NCBI RefSeq assembly: GCF_003351225.1
Contig: NZ_QQSY01000001.1
Location: 686,124-750,123, forward strand
Reading direction: 5' to 3'
DNA length: 64,000 nt
DNA from: Dyella solisilvae
Lineage (GTDB): Bacteria; Pseudomonadota; Gammaproteobacteria; Xanthomonadales; Rhodanobacteraceae
The number at the start of each line of letters is the position of its first letter. Positions within the stretch are counted from its first letter, which is position 1. This document shows positions 1 through 9,048 of the stretch, piece by piece. The notes under the pieces are model-generated. The model saw only the letters and a program-made list of their open reading frames with translations, did not search any database and was not told the origin of the DNA. Made by a program: the position numbers and the translations under genes.

Positions 1-690
1 GCTGGTGATCGCCGCCACCAGCTCGGGCGGCAGGTCCGCGTAGACCTTGATCGCCGTGGCCGAAGTACCACGCGCCAGCGTCACCGCCTCGCGCAGGTCG
101 GTGTCCTTGTCGATGGCCTGCATCCACGGGCTCTTGCCCGGCGTCACGCCGTAGCTCGCCGCCGCCACGCGCGGATCAGCGAAAAACTCCGGGCCAGCCA
201 TCACCGCCGCGTAATAGATATCGGGTGACGGAATCTCGCCCGTCCGCGCCTGGCGGGTCAGCTCGCCCACCGAACGCAAGTCGTCGGCCATGTCGCGCAC
301 GGCGGTGACGCCGGCATAGAGGTTGCGCCGAAGAACCGCCTGCGCGCGCTTGGCGTCCGGCGGCGTGGCCAGGTGCACGTGACTGTCGATCAGGCCGGGG
401 ATCACGTAGTCCCCATGCAGATCGATCGTACGAACGCCTGCCTCCTTCGCGCCGGCCAGCGAACCATGCGGCCCCACCCCCACGATCCGCTCGCCGCGCA
501 CCAGGATGTCCTGGTTGGAACGGGAGGCTGCGCCGGTGCCGTCGATGACGGTGGCGCCGGCGTAGAGGGTGACGGGCTCGGTCGCCGATGGCCTGGATGC
601 CTCGCTCCCGGCGGAGTAGACGGCGGAAGCGGACAGCGCGAGGACCAGCGCCGCCACCCGAGGGAAGGCAGTACGAAATGGGATATGCAT
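1..690 (-). CDS. Exported amidohydrolase, C-terminus beyond window
   Basis: This is the N-terminal 230 codons of a metal-dependent amidohydrolase; the stop lies beyond base 1. The ATG at 690 opens MHIPFRTAF followed by a hydrophobic stretch ending near AVYSAG, a likely secretion signal. The beta-sandwich segment (LYAGATVIDGTG) and the metal-binding GLIDSHVHL motif follow, then a SATAIKVYADL segment in the position of the carbamylated-lysine strand. The family (imidazolonepropionase/prolidase-like amidohydrolases) hydrolyses cyclic amides or dipeptides; the substrate cannot be read here. It is not clearly part of the nitrate operon: 183 bp separate it from the hemD-like gene upstream of it on the same strand. 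Confidence 0.85.
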   Translation of the reverse strand, partial: MHIPFRTAFPRVAALVLALSASAVYSAGSEASRPSATEPVTLYAGATVIDGTGAASRSNQDILVRGERIVGVGPHGSLAGAKEAGVRTIDLHGDYVIPGLIDSHVHLATPPDAKRAQAVLRRNLYAGVTAVRDMADDLRSVGELTRQARTGEIPSPDIYYAAVMAGPEFFADPRVAAASYGVTPGKSPWMQAIDKDTDLREAVTLARGTSATAIKVYADLPPELVAAITS

Positions 691-873
691 GGCGAACGAT
701 CCTACACAGCGGATTCTCCGGGCCACAAGCCGCAGGAGAATGCGAACACGCCTCACCGGGCGCCCGTCATCACTTGAGTTCTGGAAATGGCGGCGGGGCC
801 TTCGATGACCCCGGCGATGCCATGGCGCGGCATCGCATCGCCCGCCACGCCGGATCCTGGAAGCAGCGCTCGT

Positions 874-1713
874 CTATCGGGCCAAGGTGTCGATCAGGCC
901 CTGCGTCAGCGGCTTCATGTAATAGCTGCCCGCAGGGACGACTTGCACCTGCACACCATGCCGCGCCAACGCCTCCGCCACCACGGGACCAACCGCCGCC
1001 ACCACCGTGCGGGATAGCATGTCCTTCAGTGACCCGACTTGCCCGTTCGCAGCCGCCAGTTTCGACAGGCGCTCGACTTGCTGCAGGCTGGTGAAGGCAA
1101 TGGCGTCGATGGCGCCCTGCCTCATGCGATCCAGCATCGCCAGCACCTCCGCGTCATCGGCGGCGTCCGCGTAACGATAGGGAGCCACCGGCAGCGCATC
1201 GGCGCCGGCTTCCGCGAGGAAGGCCATCAGTGGCGCATTGGGCTCGCTGCCGTACAGCTGCACCCCAATGCGCCTGCCGCGCAGGTCAAACTGTTTCAGG
1301 CAAGCGATCATCCCCTCCGTGGTGGCGGGGTCGGCCACCACCGACGGGCGCAAACCGAGTTCACGCAGCACCCTGCCCGGCTTCGGGCCGCGCGCCACGA
1401 TGCGAACCTCGGCCAGCCGCTGGACAAATGGTGCTCGCCACGGGGGCTGGTGCTGGTCGAGCACGCCAAGCAGGCGACGCAGCCCTTCGCCGGTGAACAG
1501 CAGCAGGTCGTCACACCCGCCGTCGTTGAACCGAGCCAGCCATTCGAGCAAGGGGGCCGGATCCGGGGCATCGCGAATATCCACCAGCGGACAGCGCAGC
1601 ACGCTCGCGCCCCGCCGCTCAAGCAAGGCGGCGAACACATCCAGCTCCCGGGATTCGGGCACAGCGATGCAGCGACCGGACAAGGGTCCTGCGGACTCGG
1701 CGGACACGTTCAC
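874..1713 (-). CDS. hemD: Uroporphyrinogen-III synthase family protein (HemD-like)
   Basis: Predicted 279-residue HemD-fold protein that closes hydroxymethylbilane into uroporphyrinogen III, the precursor of siroheme. The two-lobed pattern is visible: an N-terminal half with VPESRELDVFAALLERRG and LLLFTGEGLRRLL, and a C-terminal half with AIAFTSLQQVERL and VAAVGPVVAEALARHGV. I chose the GTG at 1713 because GGAG sits 8 nt upstream and the domain begins right after it; the frame stays open upstream but that part is a shadow of cysG. It is the last gene of the nitrate assimilation operon, 52 bp after cysG, which fits siroheme supply for nitrite reductase. A separate housekeeping hemD may exist elsewhere. 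Confidence 0.82.
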   Translation of the reverse strand: MNVSAESAGPLSGRCIAVPESRELDVFAALLERRGASVLRCPLVDIRDAPDPAPLLEWLARFNDGGCDDLLLFTGEGLRRLLGVLDQHQPPWRAPFVQRLAEVRIVARGPKPGRVLRELGLRPSVVADPATTEGMIACLKQFDLRGRRIGVQLYGSEPNAPLMAFLAEAGADALPVAPYRYADAADDAEVLAMLDRMRQGAIDAIAFTSLQQVERLSKLAAANGQVGSLKDMLSRTVVAAVGPVVAEALARHGVQVQVVPAGSYYMKPLTQGLIDTLAR

Positions 1714-1765
1714 GACTCTGGCTCCGTGTGGGGGGAGGCCATGATGCCTGACGGACAGTCCGCCA

Positions 1766-3199
1766 TCACGCCAACGCCGCCTGCGCCAACGACAGGGAGG
1801 GCGAAGGCTCGGTGATCCGTTCGCCAAACCAGGCATGCTCCGTGGCGAACGCGGCCACCTCGCCAATGATGAGCAGCGCGGGGGTTTTCACCGCGTGCCG
1901 TCGGGTGAGTCGCGGCAAGTCGCCCAGTGTTCCTGTAATCACTCGCTGCTCCGGCAAGCTGCCATTCTCGACGATCGCCACCGGCGTCTCTGCGGCGCGG
2001 CCGTTCGCGATCAGCCGTTCCGTCAATGCGTCGACCCGCTCCACGCACATATAGACGGCCAAAGTCTGGCGCTCAGCGCCAAGCATCCGCGCATCCAGCG
2101 TATCGGTCGCGTCCTTGCCATGTGCCGTCAGCAGGCAAATCGACTGCGCGTGATCGCGATGCGTGAGCGGGATACCCGCAAAAGCCGCGCACGCCACTGC
2201 GGCCGTGATCCCCGGCGCGACTTCGCACTCAATGCCGTGGCGACGAAGGAACGTTATTTCCTCACCGCCACGCCCGAACACGAAGGGATCGCCGCCTTTC
2301 AGGCGCACCACGCGCCGCCCCTCCCGCGCATGGGCCAGCATGAGGCGGTGGATCTGTTCCTGCGCCACCTGGCGACCGCCGCAACGCTTGCCCACGTCGA
2401 TGCGTTCCGCGTCGCGCCGCGCCATCGAAAGAATCTCCGGGCTCACCAGTTGGTCGTGCAGGATCACGTCCGCCTCATTCAGCGCGCGCAACGCCTGAAG
2501 GGTGAGCAGCCCCGGATGCCCCGGCCCGGCGCCGACCAGGGTGACCGATCCCGCACGGGGCACGCCTTTGTCCGCATGAAGCGCATCAAGCAACACCCGC
2601 TCCGCCTGCTGCGGGCGCGCCCGGCGAAGCAGGGAAAGCACCGGCCCATCGTGCAGCCAGTCATAGAACGCGCGCCGGCTCGCCAGATCGCCACGGCATT
2701 GGACGATGCGCGCTCGGTGACGCTGCGCCAGCGCTATCAGCGCGCCCAACCCGTGGTCCAGCACCTGTTCCAGCGTCTCGCGAACACGGCGCGCCAGCGC
2801 GGGCGCGGCGCCCGCCGTGGAAATGGCCACCATCAGCGGCGAGCGATCGACCACGGCGGGCACGTGGAAGCGCGACTGTTCGGCGTCGTCCACCACGTTG
2901 GCGAAGATGCGCCGCTTGCCCGCTTCGGCAGCCACCCTGGCATTGAGTTGGCGATCATCGGTGGCGGCTATCACCAGCCACATGCCCTCTAGCCAATCGG
3001 GCGCGAACTCGCCGCATCGCCAGGTGATTTCCCCTCCCTCCGCCTGGTGCGCCAGTTCCTCGTCCAGTTGCGGCGCGCCTACCGAGACTCGTGCACCGGC
3101 CCCAAGCAGCATCTGCGCCTTGCGACGGGCGACGCTGCCGCCGCCCACCACCAGCACCGGCAGACCATGCAGATCCGCGAAGATGGGATAGAGCTTCAT
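1766..3199 (-). CDS. cysG: Siroheme synthase CysG
   Basis: A 477-residue trifunctional enzyme that makes siroheme, the cofactor of nitrite and sulfite reductases, from uroporphyrinogen III. The N-terminal third is the precorrin-2 dehydrogenase/ferrochelatase module ([15 protein letters not shown] near residue 15, then the [17 protein letters not shown] loop). From about residue 215 comes the SAM-dependent uroporphyrinogen methyltransferase ([33 protein letters not shown]). Length is close to E. coli CysG (457). The start at 3199 has GGAGG 7 nt upstream; a longer frame to 3220 adds only MSKRRPS. It lies 30 bp after nasA in the nitrate operon, so its product probably serves NirB. Confidence 0.95.
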   Translation of the reverse strand: MKLYPIFADLHGLPVLVVGGGSVARRKAQMLLGAGARVSVGAPQLDEELAHQAEGGEITWRCGEFAPDWLEGMWLVIAATDDRQLNARVAAEAGKRRIFANVVDDAEQSRFHVPAVVDRSPLMVAISTAGAAPALARRVRETLEQVLDHGLGALIALAQRHRARIVQCRGDLASRRAFYDWLHDGPVLSLLRRARPQQAERVLLDALHADKGVPRAGSVTLVGAGPGHPGLLTLQALRALNEADVILHDQLVSPEILSMARRDAERIDVGKRCGGRQVAQEQIHRLMLAHAREGRRVVRLKGGDPFVFGRGGEEITFLRRHGIECEVAPGITAAVACAAFAGIPLTHRDHAQSICLLTAHGKDATDTLDARMLGAERQTLAVYMCVERVDALTERLIANGRAAETPVAIVENGSLPEQRVITGTLGDLPRLTRRHAVKTPALLIIGEVAAFATEHAWFGERITEPSPSLSLAQAALA

Positions 3200-3229
3200 C
3201 GATGGCCTCCGCTTCGACATTGCCTCATT

Positions 3230-5932
3230 TCAGACACCCGACGCTGCATGCGCGTCGGCAATCAGCCGACGCAGCTCAGGTATGCACGACCCGCAATTGC
3301 CCCCCGCCCGCGTCGCCGCCGTCACTTGCGCCGCGGTTTCCAGCCCCTTCGAGCGGATGACCTCGCTGATGGTGTTTCGTCCCACGCCAAAGCAGGAACA
3401 CACCACAGGGCCAACATCAACGCTCGGGCCAGGCGGCTCACCCGCGAGCAGCCCCTCGCGATCCGCCGGCTCCAGCGGCTGGCGAGCGAACAGCCCGGCC
3501 AACCAATGGCGGGACGGCAGGTCGGGGCGCGGGGACAGGAACACGCAGGACTCGATACGGCCATCCACAACATGCGCAGCGCGGTAGACCCCCGTGCTGG
3601 GGTCCTCGTATTCCAGCCAATCGGCGTCGGCATCCTGCGCACCAAGCCACGCCCTCGCCCAGGCGCTGCAGTCCTTCGGCCGCTCGCGATGGGCGATCTC
3701 GTAACGCAGGAAGCGGTCGCCTCGAATCAAAGTCCAGTAGCTGAGTTCCGAGGCCGGCAGAAAGCGACGGCCGAACGCGAAGCCATACCAGCGCACCGCA
3801 AACGGTTCCACGCGTACAGGCGTGTGCTTGAACTCCGGCTCGCCGGAGACCGGATCGACCACGGGATTCACCAGGCCGCCGACACGCGCATCGGAGGCAA
3901 ACTGGTCGTTCCAGTGGATCGGCACGAACACGTTGCCGGCAAGGATGCCACCGCTGTGGCGAACGCGCGCCACCATCGCGCCCCACTGAGAATGCACGCG
4001 CGCGAGCTCGCCTTCGCGGACGCCGCTGTGCAGGGCGTCGCGTGGATGCATGTCTACAAACGGTTCGCTGATATGGCCGGCCAGTCGCGGGGATTTCCCG
4101 GTACGCGTCATCGTGTGCCACTGGTCGCGCACCCGGCCGGTATTGAGCACAAGCGGGTATTCACGGCCCGGCGCATTGGCGGGTGAACGCGCGACCGTGG
4201 CCACAAATCGTGCGCGGCCATCACCATGGGCAAAGTGTCCGGCGCCGAACAGTCGGTGCGTGCCGGTTCCGTCTTCGTGCACCGGCCACTGCACCGGCTG
4301 CAGCGCGTCGTAGGCCTGCTGGCTGAGCGAACCCAGTCCACCGAGATTCAACAACCGGCGGGCCGCAGGGACATCACCACTGGCGTCGTGATTGCGGAAC
4401 AACGTGAGCCGGGCATGTTCGACGAAGATGTCGCGAGCACTCTCGAAGTTGAAACCCTCAGCAAACCCCAGCCGACGCGCCACGTCGCACACGATGCGCC
4501 AATCCGCCCGCGCTTCGCCCGGCGCCGGGAGAAAGGGGCGCTGGCGGGATATGCGCCGCTCCGAGTTGGTCACCGTGCCATCCTTCTCGCCCCACCCCAG
4601 CGCCGGCAGCAGCACGTGGGCGTGCGCGTTGGTGTCGGTGCGCTCGATGATGTCGGAGCACACCACCAGCTCGCAGGCTTGGAGGGCGCGCTTCGCGCGA
4701 TCGGCATCCGGCAGGCTGACCACCGGGTTGGTGCCCATGATCCAGACCGCCTTGACCCGCTTCTCCAACAGGGCGTCGAACAACTCGACCGCTTTCAACC
4801 CGGGCTGCGACGCGATACGCGGCGACGACCAGAACGTCTGCACGATGTCGCGATGCGTGGCGTCCTGCAGATCCATGTGCGCAGCCAGCATGTTCGCCAG
4901 CCCGCCCACCTCTCGACCGCCCATCGCGTTGGGTTGCCCGGTGATTGAAAACGGCCCCATGCCCGGCTTGCCGAGGCGCCCGCAGAGCAAGTGGCAATTG
5001 ATGATGCTGTTGACCTTGTCGGTACCGCTGGACGACTGGTTCACGCCCTGCGAGAACAGGCTCACCGTGCGCTCATGGCGTGCAAACAGGCGATAGAACG
5101 CCAGCAGGTCGCCCAGCTGCACGCCACAGATGCGCGCCACCTGCGCGGGATCACCGGCATCCGCCGCGGCAGCCGCCAGCGCGGCATTCAGCTCGCCGGT
5201 GTGGGCATCGACGAATTCGGCATCCATCACGCCATGCTGGAACAGGAACACGAGCAGCCCGTTGAACAGCCACACGTCGGTGCCCGGCTTGATCGGCAGA
5301 TGCAGGTCAGCCGATTCGCAGGTGGCGGTGGAGCGCGGATCGATGACCACCAACCGCGCGCCGCCTTCTTTCACCTTGGCGATGCGCTGGAACAGGACGG
5401 GATGGCACCACGCGGTGTTGGACCCCACCAGCACCACCAGCTCGGCCTGCTCCAGATCCTCGTAGCAACCTGGCACGACGTCTTCACCAAAGGCGCGCTT
5501 GTGCCCCGCCACGGCCGAGGACATGCACAGGCGCGAGTTGGTGTCGATGTTGGCTGTGCCCAGGTAACCCTTGGCGAGCTTGTTGGCGACGTAGTAGTCC
5601 TCGGTCAGCAGTTGGCCGGACACGTAGAACGCGACGGCGTCGGGACCATGCTGGTCGACGATGCGGCGGAATCCGTTGGCAACGCGGTCCAGCGCCTCAT
5701 CCCAGGTCGCCCGGTGAAGGACGCCGTTGGCGTCGCGCATCTGCGGATGCAGCAGGCGCCCCTCCAGGTCCACCGTTTCCCCGAGCGCAGCGCCCTTCAC
5801 GCACAAACGTCCGAAGTTGGAACCGTGCTCCGGATCCCCGGCGACACTCACTGCGCCATCGGCTTCGACTCGGGCGAGCACCCCACAACCGACTCCGCAA
5901 TAGGGACAGGTAGTAGCGACCCGACCGGTCAT
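3230..5932 (-). CDS. nasA: Assimilatory nitrate reductase catalytic subunit
   Basis: A 900-residue molybdopterin (bis-MGD) enzyme that reduces nitrate to nitrite in the cytoplasm. Residues 9-44 carry the 4Fe-4S ligands (C9, C12, C16, C44; CPYCGVGC then LCVKG). The molybdopterin oxidoreductase core follows, with VGSNTAWCHPV and IMGTNPVVSLPDAD, and the dinucleotide-binding domain with LNTGRVRDQWHTMTRTGKS. The last ~58 residues are a BFD-type 2Fe-2S domain (C845, C847, C880, C883). No separate NasB flavoprotein gene lies nearby, so electrons probably enter through this domain from a reductase or ferredoxin encoded elsewhere. It lies between nirD (169 bp gap) and cysG. Confidence 0.95.
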   Translation of the reverse strand: MTGRVATTCPYCGVGCGVLARVEADGAVSVAGDPEHGSNFGRLCVKGAALGETVDLEGRLLHPQMRDANGVLHRATWDEALDRVANGFRRIVDQHGPDAVAFYVSGQLLTEDYYVANKLAKGYLGTANIDTNSRLCMSSAVAGHKRAFGEDVVPGCYEDLEQAELVVLVGSNTAWCHPVLFQRIAKVKEGGARLVVIDPRSTATCESADLHLPIKPGTDVWLFNGLLVFLFQHGVMDAEFVDAHTGELNAALAAAAADAGDPAQVARICGVQLGDLLAFYRLFARHERTVSLFSQGVNQSSSGTDKVNSIINCHLLCGRLGKPGMGPFSITGQPNAMGGREVGGLANMLAAHMDLQDATHRDIVQTFWSSPRIASQPGLKAVELFDALLEKRVKAVWIMGTNPVVSLPDADRAKRALQACELVVCSDIIERTDTNAHAHVLLPALGWGEKDGTVTNSERRISRQRPFLPAPGEARADWRIVCDVARRLGFAEGFNFESARDIFVEHARLTLFRNHDASGDVPAARRLLNLGGLGSLSQQAYDALQPVQWPVHEDGTGTHRLFGAGHFAHGDGRARFVATVARSPANAPGREYPLVLNTGRVRDQWHTMTRTGKSPRLAGHISEPFVDMHPRDALHSGVREGELARVHSQWGAMVARVRHSGGILAGNVFVPIHWNDQFASDARVGGLVNPVVDPVSGEPEFKHTPVRVEPFAVRWYGFAFGRRFLPASELSYWTLIRGDRFLRYEIAHRERPKDCSAWARAWLGAQDADADWLEYEDPSTGVYRAAHVVDGRIESCVFLSPRPDLPSRHWLAGLFARQPLEPADREGLLAGEPPGPSVDVGPVVCSCFGVGRNTISEVIRSKGLETAAQVTAATRAGGNCGSCIPELRRLIADAHAASGV

Positions 5933-6101
5933 GTGTTCGCCCCGGCTGCCACGGACTGACGGTCACCCTGTCCCATCGGCGGACCGTTGCAGCAAGTCCA
6001 GGCATTGGCGTTCAGCCCAATCAGATCCTGACGACGGGCGCCACGCGTCGAAGCGCCATCAAAGGCAGCGACGACGACCTCCAGCCGGGGCCGATGTCTG
6101 C

Positions 6102-6452
6102 TCATCGATCGCCGCGCCTGACTTGTATGGCGTCACCCTCTCGGCGCACCTGCCACGCGCGTACGCCGTGCTCCGGCGCCTCCAGGCATTCCCCGCTGCG
6201 CAGGTCGAAGTGTTGCTTGTAGATGGGCGACGCCACCACGACGCGCTCGCCCAGGCTGCCGAGCAGTCCCCGGGAAAGCACGGAGGCGCCGGAGTTGGGA
6301 TCGATGTTGTCGATCGCGAAGAGCGCCCCATCCCCAAGCCGGAACACGGCAACCTGCTCTCCACCTACCAGCGCGCATACGCCGGTATTGGGAACAATCT
6401 CGTCGATCTGGCAAACGGTCGTCCAATCGATCTGTGTCATGTCGTGGCTCAT
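6102..6452 (-). CDS. nirD: Nitrite reductase small subunit NirD
   Basis: A 116-residue Rieske-fold subunit of the NADH-dependent assimilatory nitrite reductase. Recognisable segments are CALVGGEQVAVFRLGDG, ALFAIDNIDP and VASPIYKQHFDLRSGECLE. The Cys-x-His pairs of a true Rieske cluster are absent, as is normal for NirD. I chose the ATG at 6452 because GGAG from the end of nirB lies 7 nt upstream; the nirB stop is only 4 nt before it, implying translational coupling. The open frame upstream of 6452 is a shadow of nirB. Confidence 0.93.
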   Translation of the reverse strand: MSHDMTQIDWTTVCQIDEIVPNTGVCALVGGEQVAVFRLGDGALFAIDNIDPNSGASVLSRGLLGSLGERVVVASPIYKQHFDLRSGECLEAPEHGVRAWQVRREGDAIQVRRGDR

Positions 6453-6456
6453 TGGT

Positions 6457-9027
6457 TCACTCCGTTTCCACCACGACGGGAATGCGACCCAGTCGGCGGC
6501 GTTTCTCTTCCGACGTGGCAGGCCGTATCTGGCCACGCTCGGGCACGAAGGCCACCTGGTCATCGCCTGCATCACTGTTCACGAAGTGCTGGAAGCGGCG
6601 ACGGACTTGCGGGTCGCTGACGGCCTTCTTCCACTCGCATTCGTAGGTGTCGACCACATGCCGCATGTCCGCCTCAAGCTCATCGCCGATACCGAGCCGA
6701 TCATGGATGACCACATCGCGCAGGTAGTCCATGCCGCCTTCGAGGTTGTCGCGCCACACACTGGTGCGTTGCAGGCGATCGGCCGTGCGGATGTAGAACA
6801 TCAGGAAGCGGTCGACGTACCGGATGAGGGTGTCGGTATCGAGATCGCCGGCCAGCAGCTCGGCATGTCGCGGCTTCATGCCGCCGTTGCCACATACGTA
6901 CAGGTTCCAGCCCTTCTCCGTGGCGATGATGCCCACGTCCTTGCTCTGAGCCTCGGCGCACTCGCGCGCGCACCCCGACACAGCGAATTTCAGCTTGTGG
7001 GGTGAACGAAGGCCTTTGTAGCGGTTCTCGAGGTTGATGGCGGCGCCCACCGAGTCCTGCACGCCATAACGACACCAGGTCGAACCGACGCACGACTTCA
7101 CCGTGCGCAGCGACTTGCCATAGGCATGTCCCGATTCAAAGCCGGCGGCGATCAGTTCTTCCCAGATCAGCGGCAACTGCTCAAGCCGCGCCCCGAACAT
7201 GTCCACCCGCTGGCCGCCGGTGAGCTTGGTGTAGAGACCATACTTGCGTGCAACCGCCCCGATGGCGATCAGCCCGTCGGGAGTCACCTCGCCTCCCGGC
7301 ATCCTCGGCACCACCGAGTAGGTGCCGTCCTTCTGGATATTGGCCAGGAAATAATCGTTGGAGTCCTGCAGGGATGCATGCTCCTGCTGCAGCACGAACT
7401 CGTTCCAGCACGACGCCAGGATGCTCGCCACCGTGGGCTTGCAGATGTCGCAGCCCAGGCCCTTGCCGTGACGCGCCAGCAGCTCATCGAAACGGCGGAT
7501 GCGCTCGACGCGGACGAGGTGGTAGAGCTCCTGTCGCGAGTACGCAAAGTGCTCGCACAGGTGATTGCTCACCGCCAGCCCCTGGCGCTTCATCTCCACC
7601 TTCATGATCTGCGTGACCAGCGGCACGCAGCCGCCACACGCGGTACCGGCTTTCGTCACCTCCTTGAGTGAGCCGATGGAGGTCGCGCCTGCCGCCACGG
7701 CGTTGCAGAGCTGCCCCTTGCTCACGTTGTTGCACGAGCAGATCTGCGCCGAGGCAGGCAGCGCTTCCACCGCAAGACCCGGCTTCGCCTTGCCATCGGC
7801 TGCGGGAAGAATCAGGGATTCGGGCGCCTCAGGCAGATCCATGCCGTTGAGCATCATCTGCAGCAGCGTGCCGTAGTCGGTGGCGTCGCCCACCAGCACA
7901 CCGCCGAGCAGGCGCTTGCCGTCCTCCGACACCACCAGCTTCTTGTAAACCTGGCGCCGACCGTCGCTGAACTGGTAGCTGCGGCTTCCTGGTGTCGCGC
8001 CGTGCGCGTCGCCAATGCTGGCCACGTCCACACCCATCAGCTTGAGCTTGGTGGACATGTCCGCCCCGGCGAATTCTGGTAGGGCGGGCGCAGGCTTTCT
8101 GATCAACAGCGCGTGCAGGTGGTTGGCCACCACGCGCGCCATGTCGTAGCCCGGCGCCACCAGGCCGAACACCTTGCCGCCCCACTGCGCGCATTCGCCG
8201 ATGGCGTAGACATCGCGGTCGCGGGTGCGGCAGAAGTTGTCGACCATGATGCCGCCGCGCTGCCCCACGCCCAGCTCGCTTTGCCGCGCCAGTTCGTCGC
8301 GCGGCCGGATACCGGCGGAAAACACGATGAGATCGGTTTCCAGATGGCTGCCGTCGGCAAAGCTCATGCGGTGACGAAGCGTCTGTCCCTCGGTGATCTG
8401 CTGGGTGTTCTTGCCGGTGTGCACGACCAGGCCAAGATCTTCGATGGACTTGCGCAACACCTGTCCACCGATGTCATCCACCTGCACGGCCATCAGCCGC
8501 GCCGCGAATTCCACCACGTGCGTTTCCAGGCCCATGTCGCGCACCGCCTTGGCGCACTCCAGACCAAGCAGGCCACCACCGATCACCACGCCGTGCCTGG
8601 AGCGACCACCCCATTGCGCCAGCGCCGCGAGGTCGTCGAGCGTGCGATACACCAGGCAGCCCGGGCGGTCATTGCCGGGAATCGCCGGTATGAACGGCGT
8701 CGAGCCGGTGGCGATCACCAGTTTGTCGTACGCAATGACCTCGCCGTCGCTGGTGGTCACGCGTTTCATCGCGCGATCGATGCCCACCGCTCGCGTCGCC
8801 AGCCGCAGGTGCATGCCGGCTTGCTCGAAAAAGCCGGGCGTCACCAGCGACAGATCCTCGGCGGTCTTGCCTGTGAAGAATTCCGACAGATGCACGCGGT
8901 CATACGCGGGACGCGTTTCCTCGCACAGCACCGTGACGTCCAGGCCCGGCGGCTGCAGCGTCGCCAGTTCCTCCAGCAACTTGTGGCCCACCATGCCGTT
9001 GCCTACTACGACCAGCTTCATCGTCAT
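6457..9027 (-). CDS. nirB: Nitrite reductase (NADH) large subunit NirB
   Basis: An 856-residue siroheme enzyme that reduces nitrite to ammonium with NADH. Order of domains: FAD/NAD(P)-binding oxidoreductase (VVGNGMVGHKLLEEL at the N-terminus, GVVIGGGLLGLECAKA near residue 148), a BFD-type 2Fe-2S domain (CSCNNVSKGQLCNAV then GTACGGC), then the nitrite/sulfite reductase half-domains. The siroheme and 4Fe-4S ligands are in CVGSTWCRYG and SGCARECAEAQSKD. The ATG at 9027 has GGGAGG upstream; a second ATG two codons in is less well placed. It sits 21 bp after narK and is coupled to nirD. Confidence 0.96.
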   Translation of the reverse strand: MTMKLVVVGNGMVGHKLLEELATLQPPGLDVTVLCEETRPAYDRVHLSEFFTGKTAEDLSLVTPGFFEQAGMHLRLATRAVGIDRAMKRVTTSDGEVIAYDKLVIATGSTPFIPAIPGNDRPGCLVYRTLDDLAALAQWGGRSRHGVVIGGGLLGLECAKAVRDMGLETHVVEFAARLMAVQVDDIGGQVLRKSIEDLGLVVHTGKNTQQITEGQTLRHRMSFADGSHLETDLIVFSAGIRPRDELARQSELGVGQRGGIMVDNFCRTRDRDVYAIGECAQWGGKVFGLVAPGYDMARVVANHLHALLIRKPAPALPEFAGADMSTKLKLMGVDVASIGDAHGATPGSRSYQFSDGRRQVYKKLVVSEDGKRLLGGVLVGDATDYGTLLQMMLNGMDLPEAPESLILPAADGKAKPGLAVEALPASAQICSCNNVSKGQLCNAVAAGATSIGSLKEVTKAGTACGGCVPLVTQIMKVEMKRQGLAVSNHLCEHFAYSRQELYHLVRVERIRRFDELLARHGKGLGCDICKPTVASILASCWNEFVLQQEHASLQDSNDYFLANIQKDGTYSVVPRMPGGEVTPDGLIAIGAVARKYGLYTKLTGGQRVDMFGARLEQLPLIWEELIAAGFESGHAYGKSLRTVKSCVGSTWCRYGVQDSVGAAINLENRYKGLRSPHKLKFAVSGCARECAEAQSKDVGIIATEKGWNLYVCGNGGMKPRHAELLAGDLDTDTLIRYVDRFLMFYIRTADRLQRTSVWRDNLEGGMDYLRDVVIHDRLGIGDELEADMRHVVDTYECEWKKAVSDPQVRRRFQHFVNSDAGDDQVAFVPERGQIRPATSEEKRRRLGRIPVVVETE

Positions 9028-9048
9028 CTCGATGCCCTCCCCGTCGAT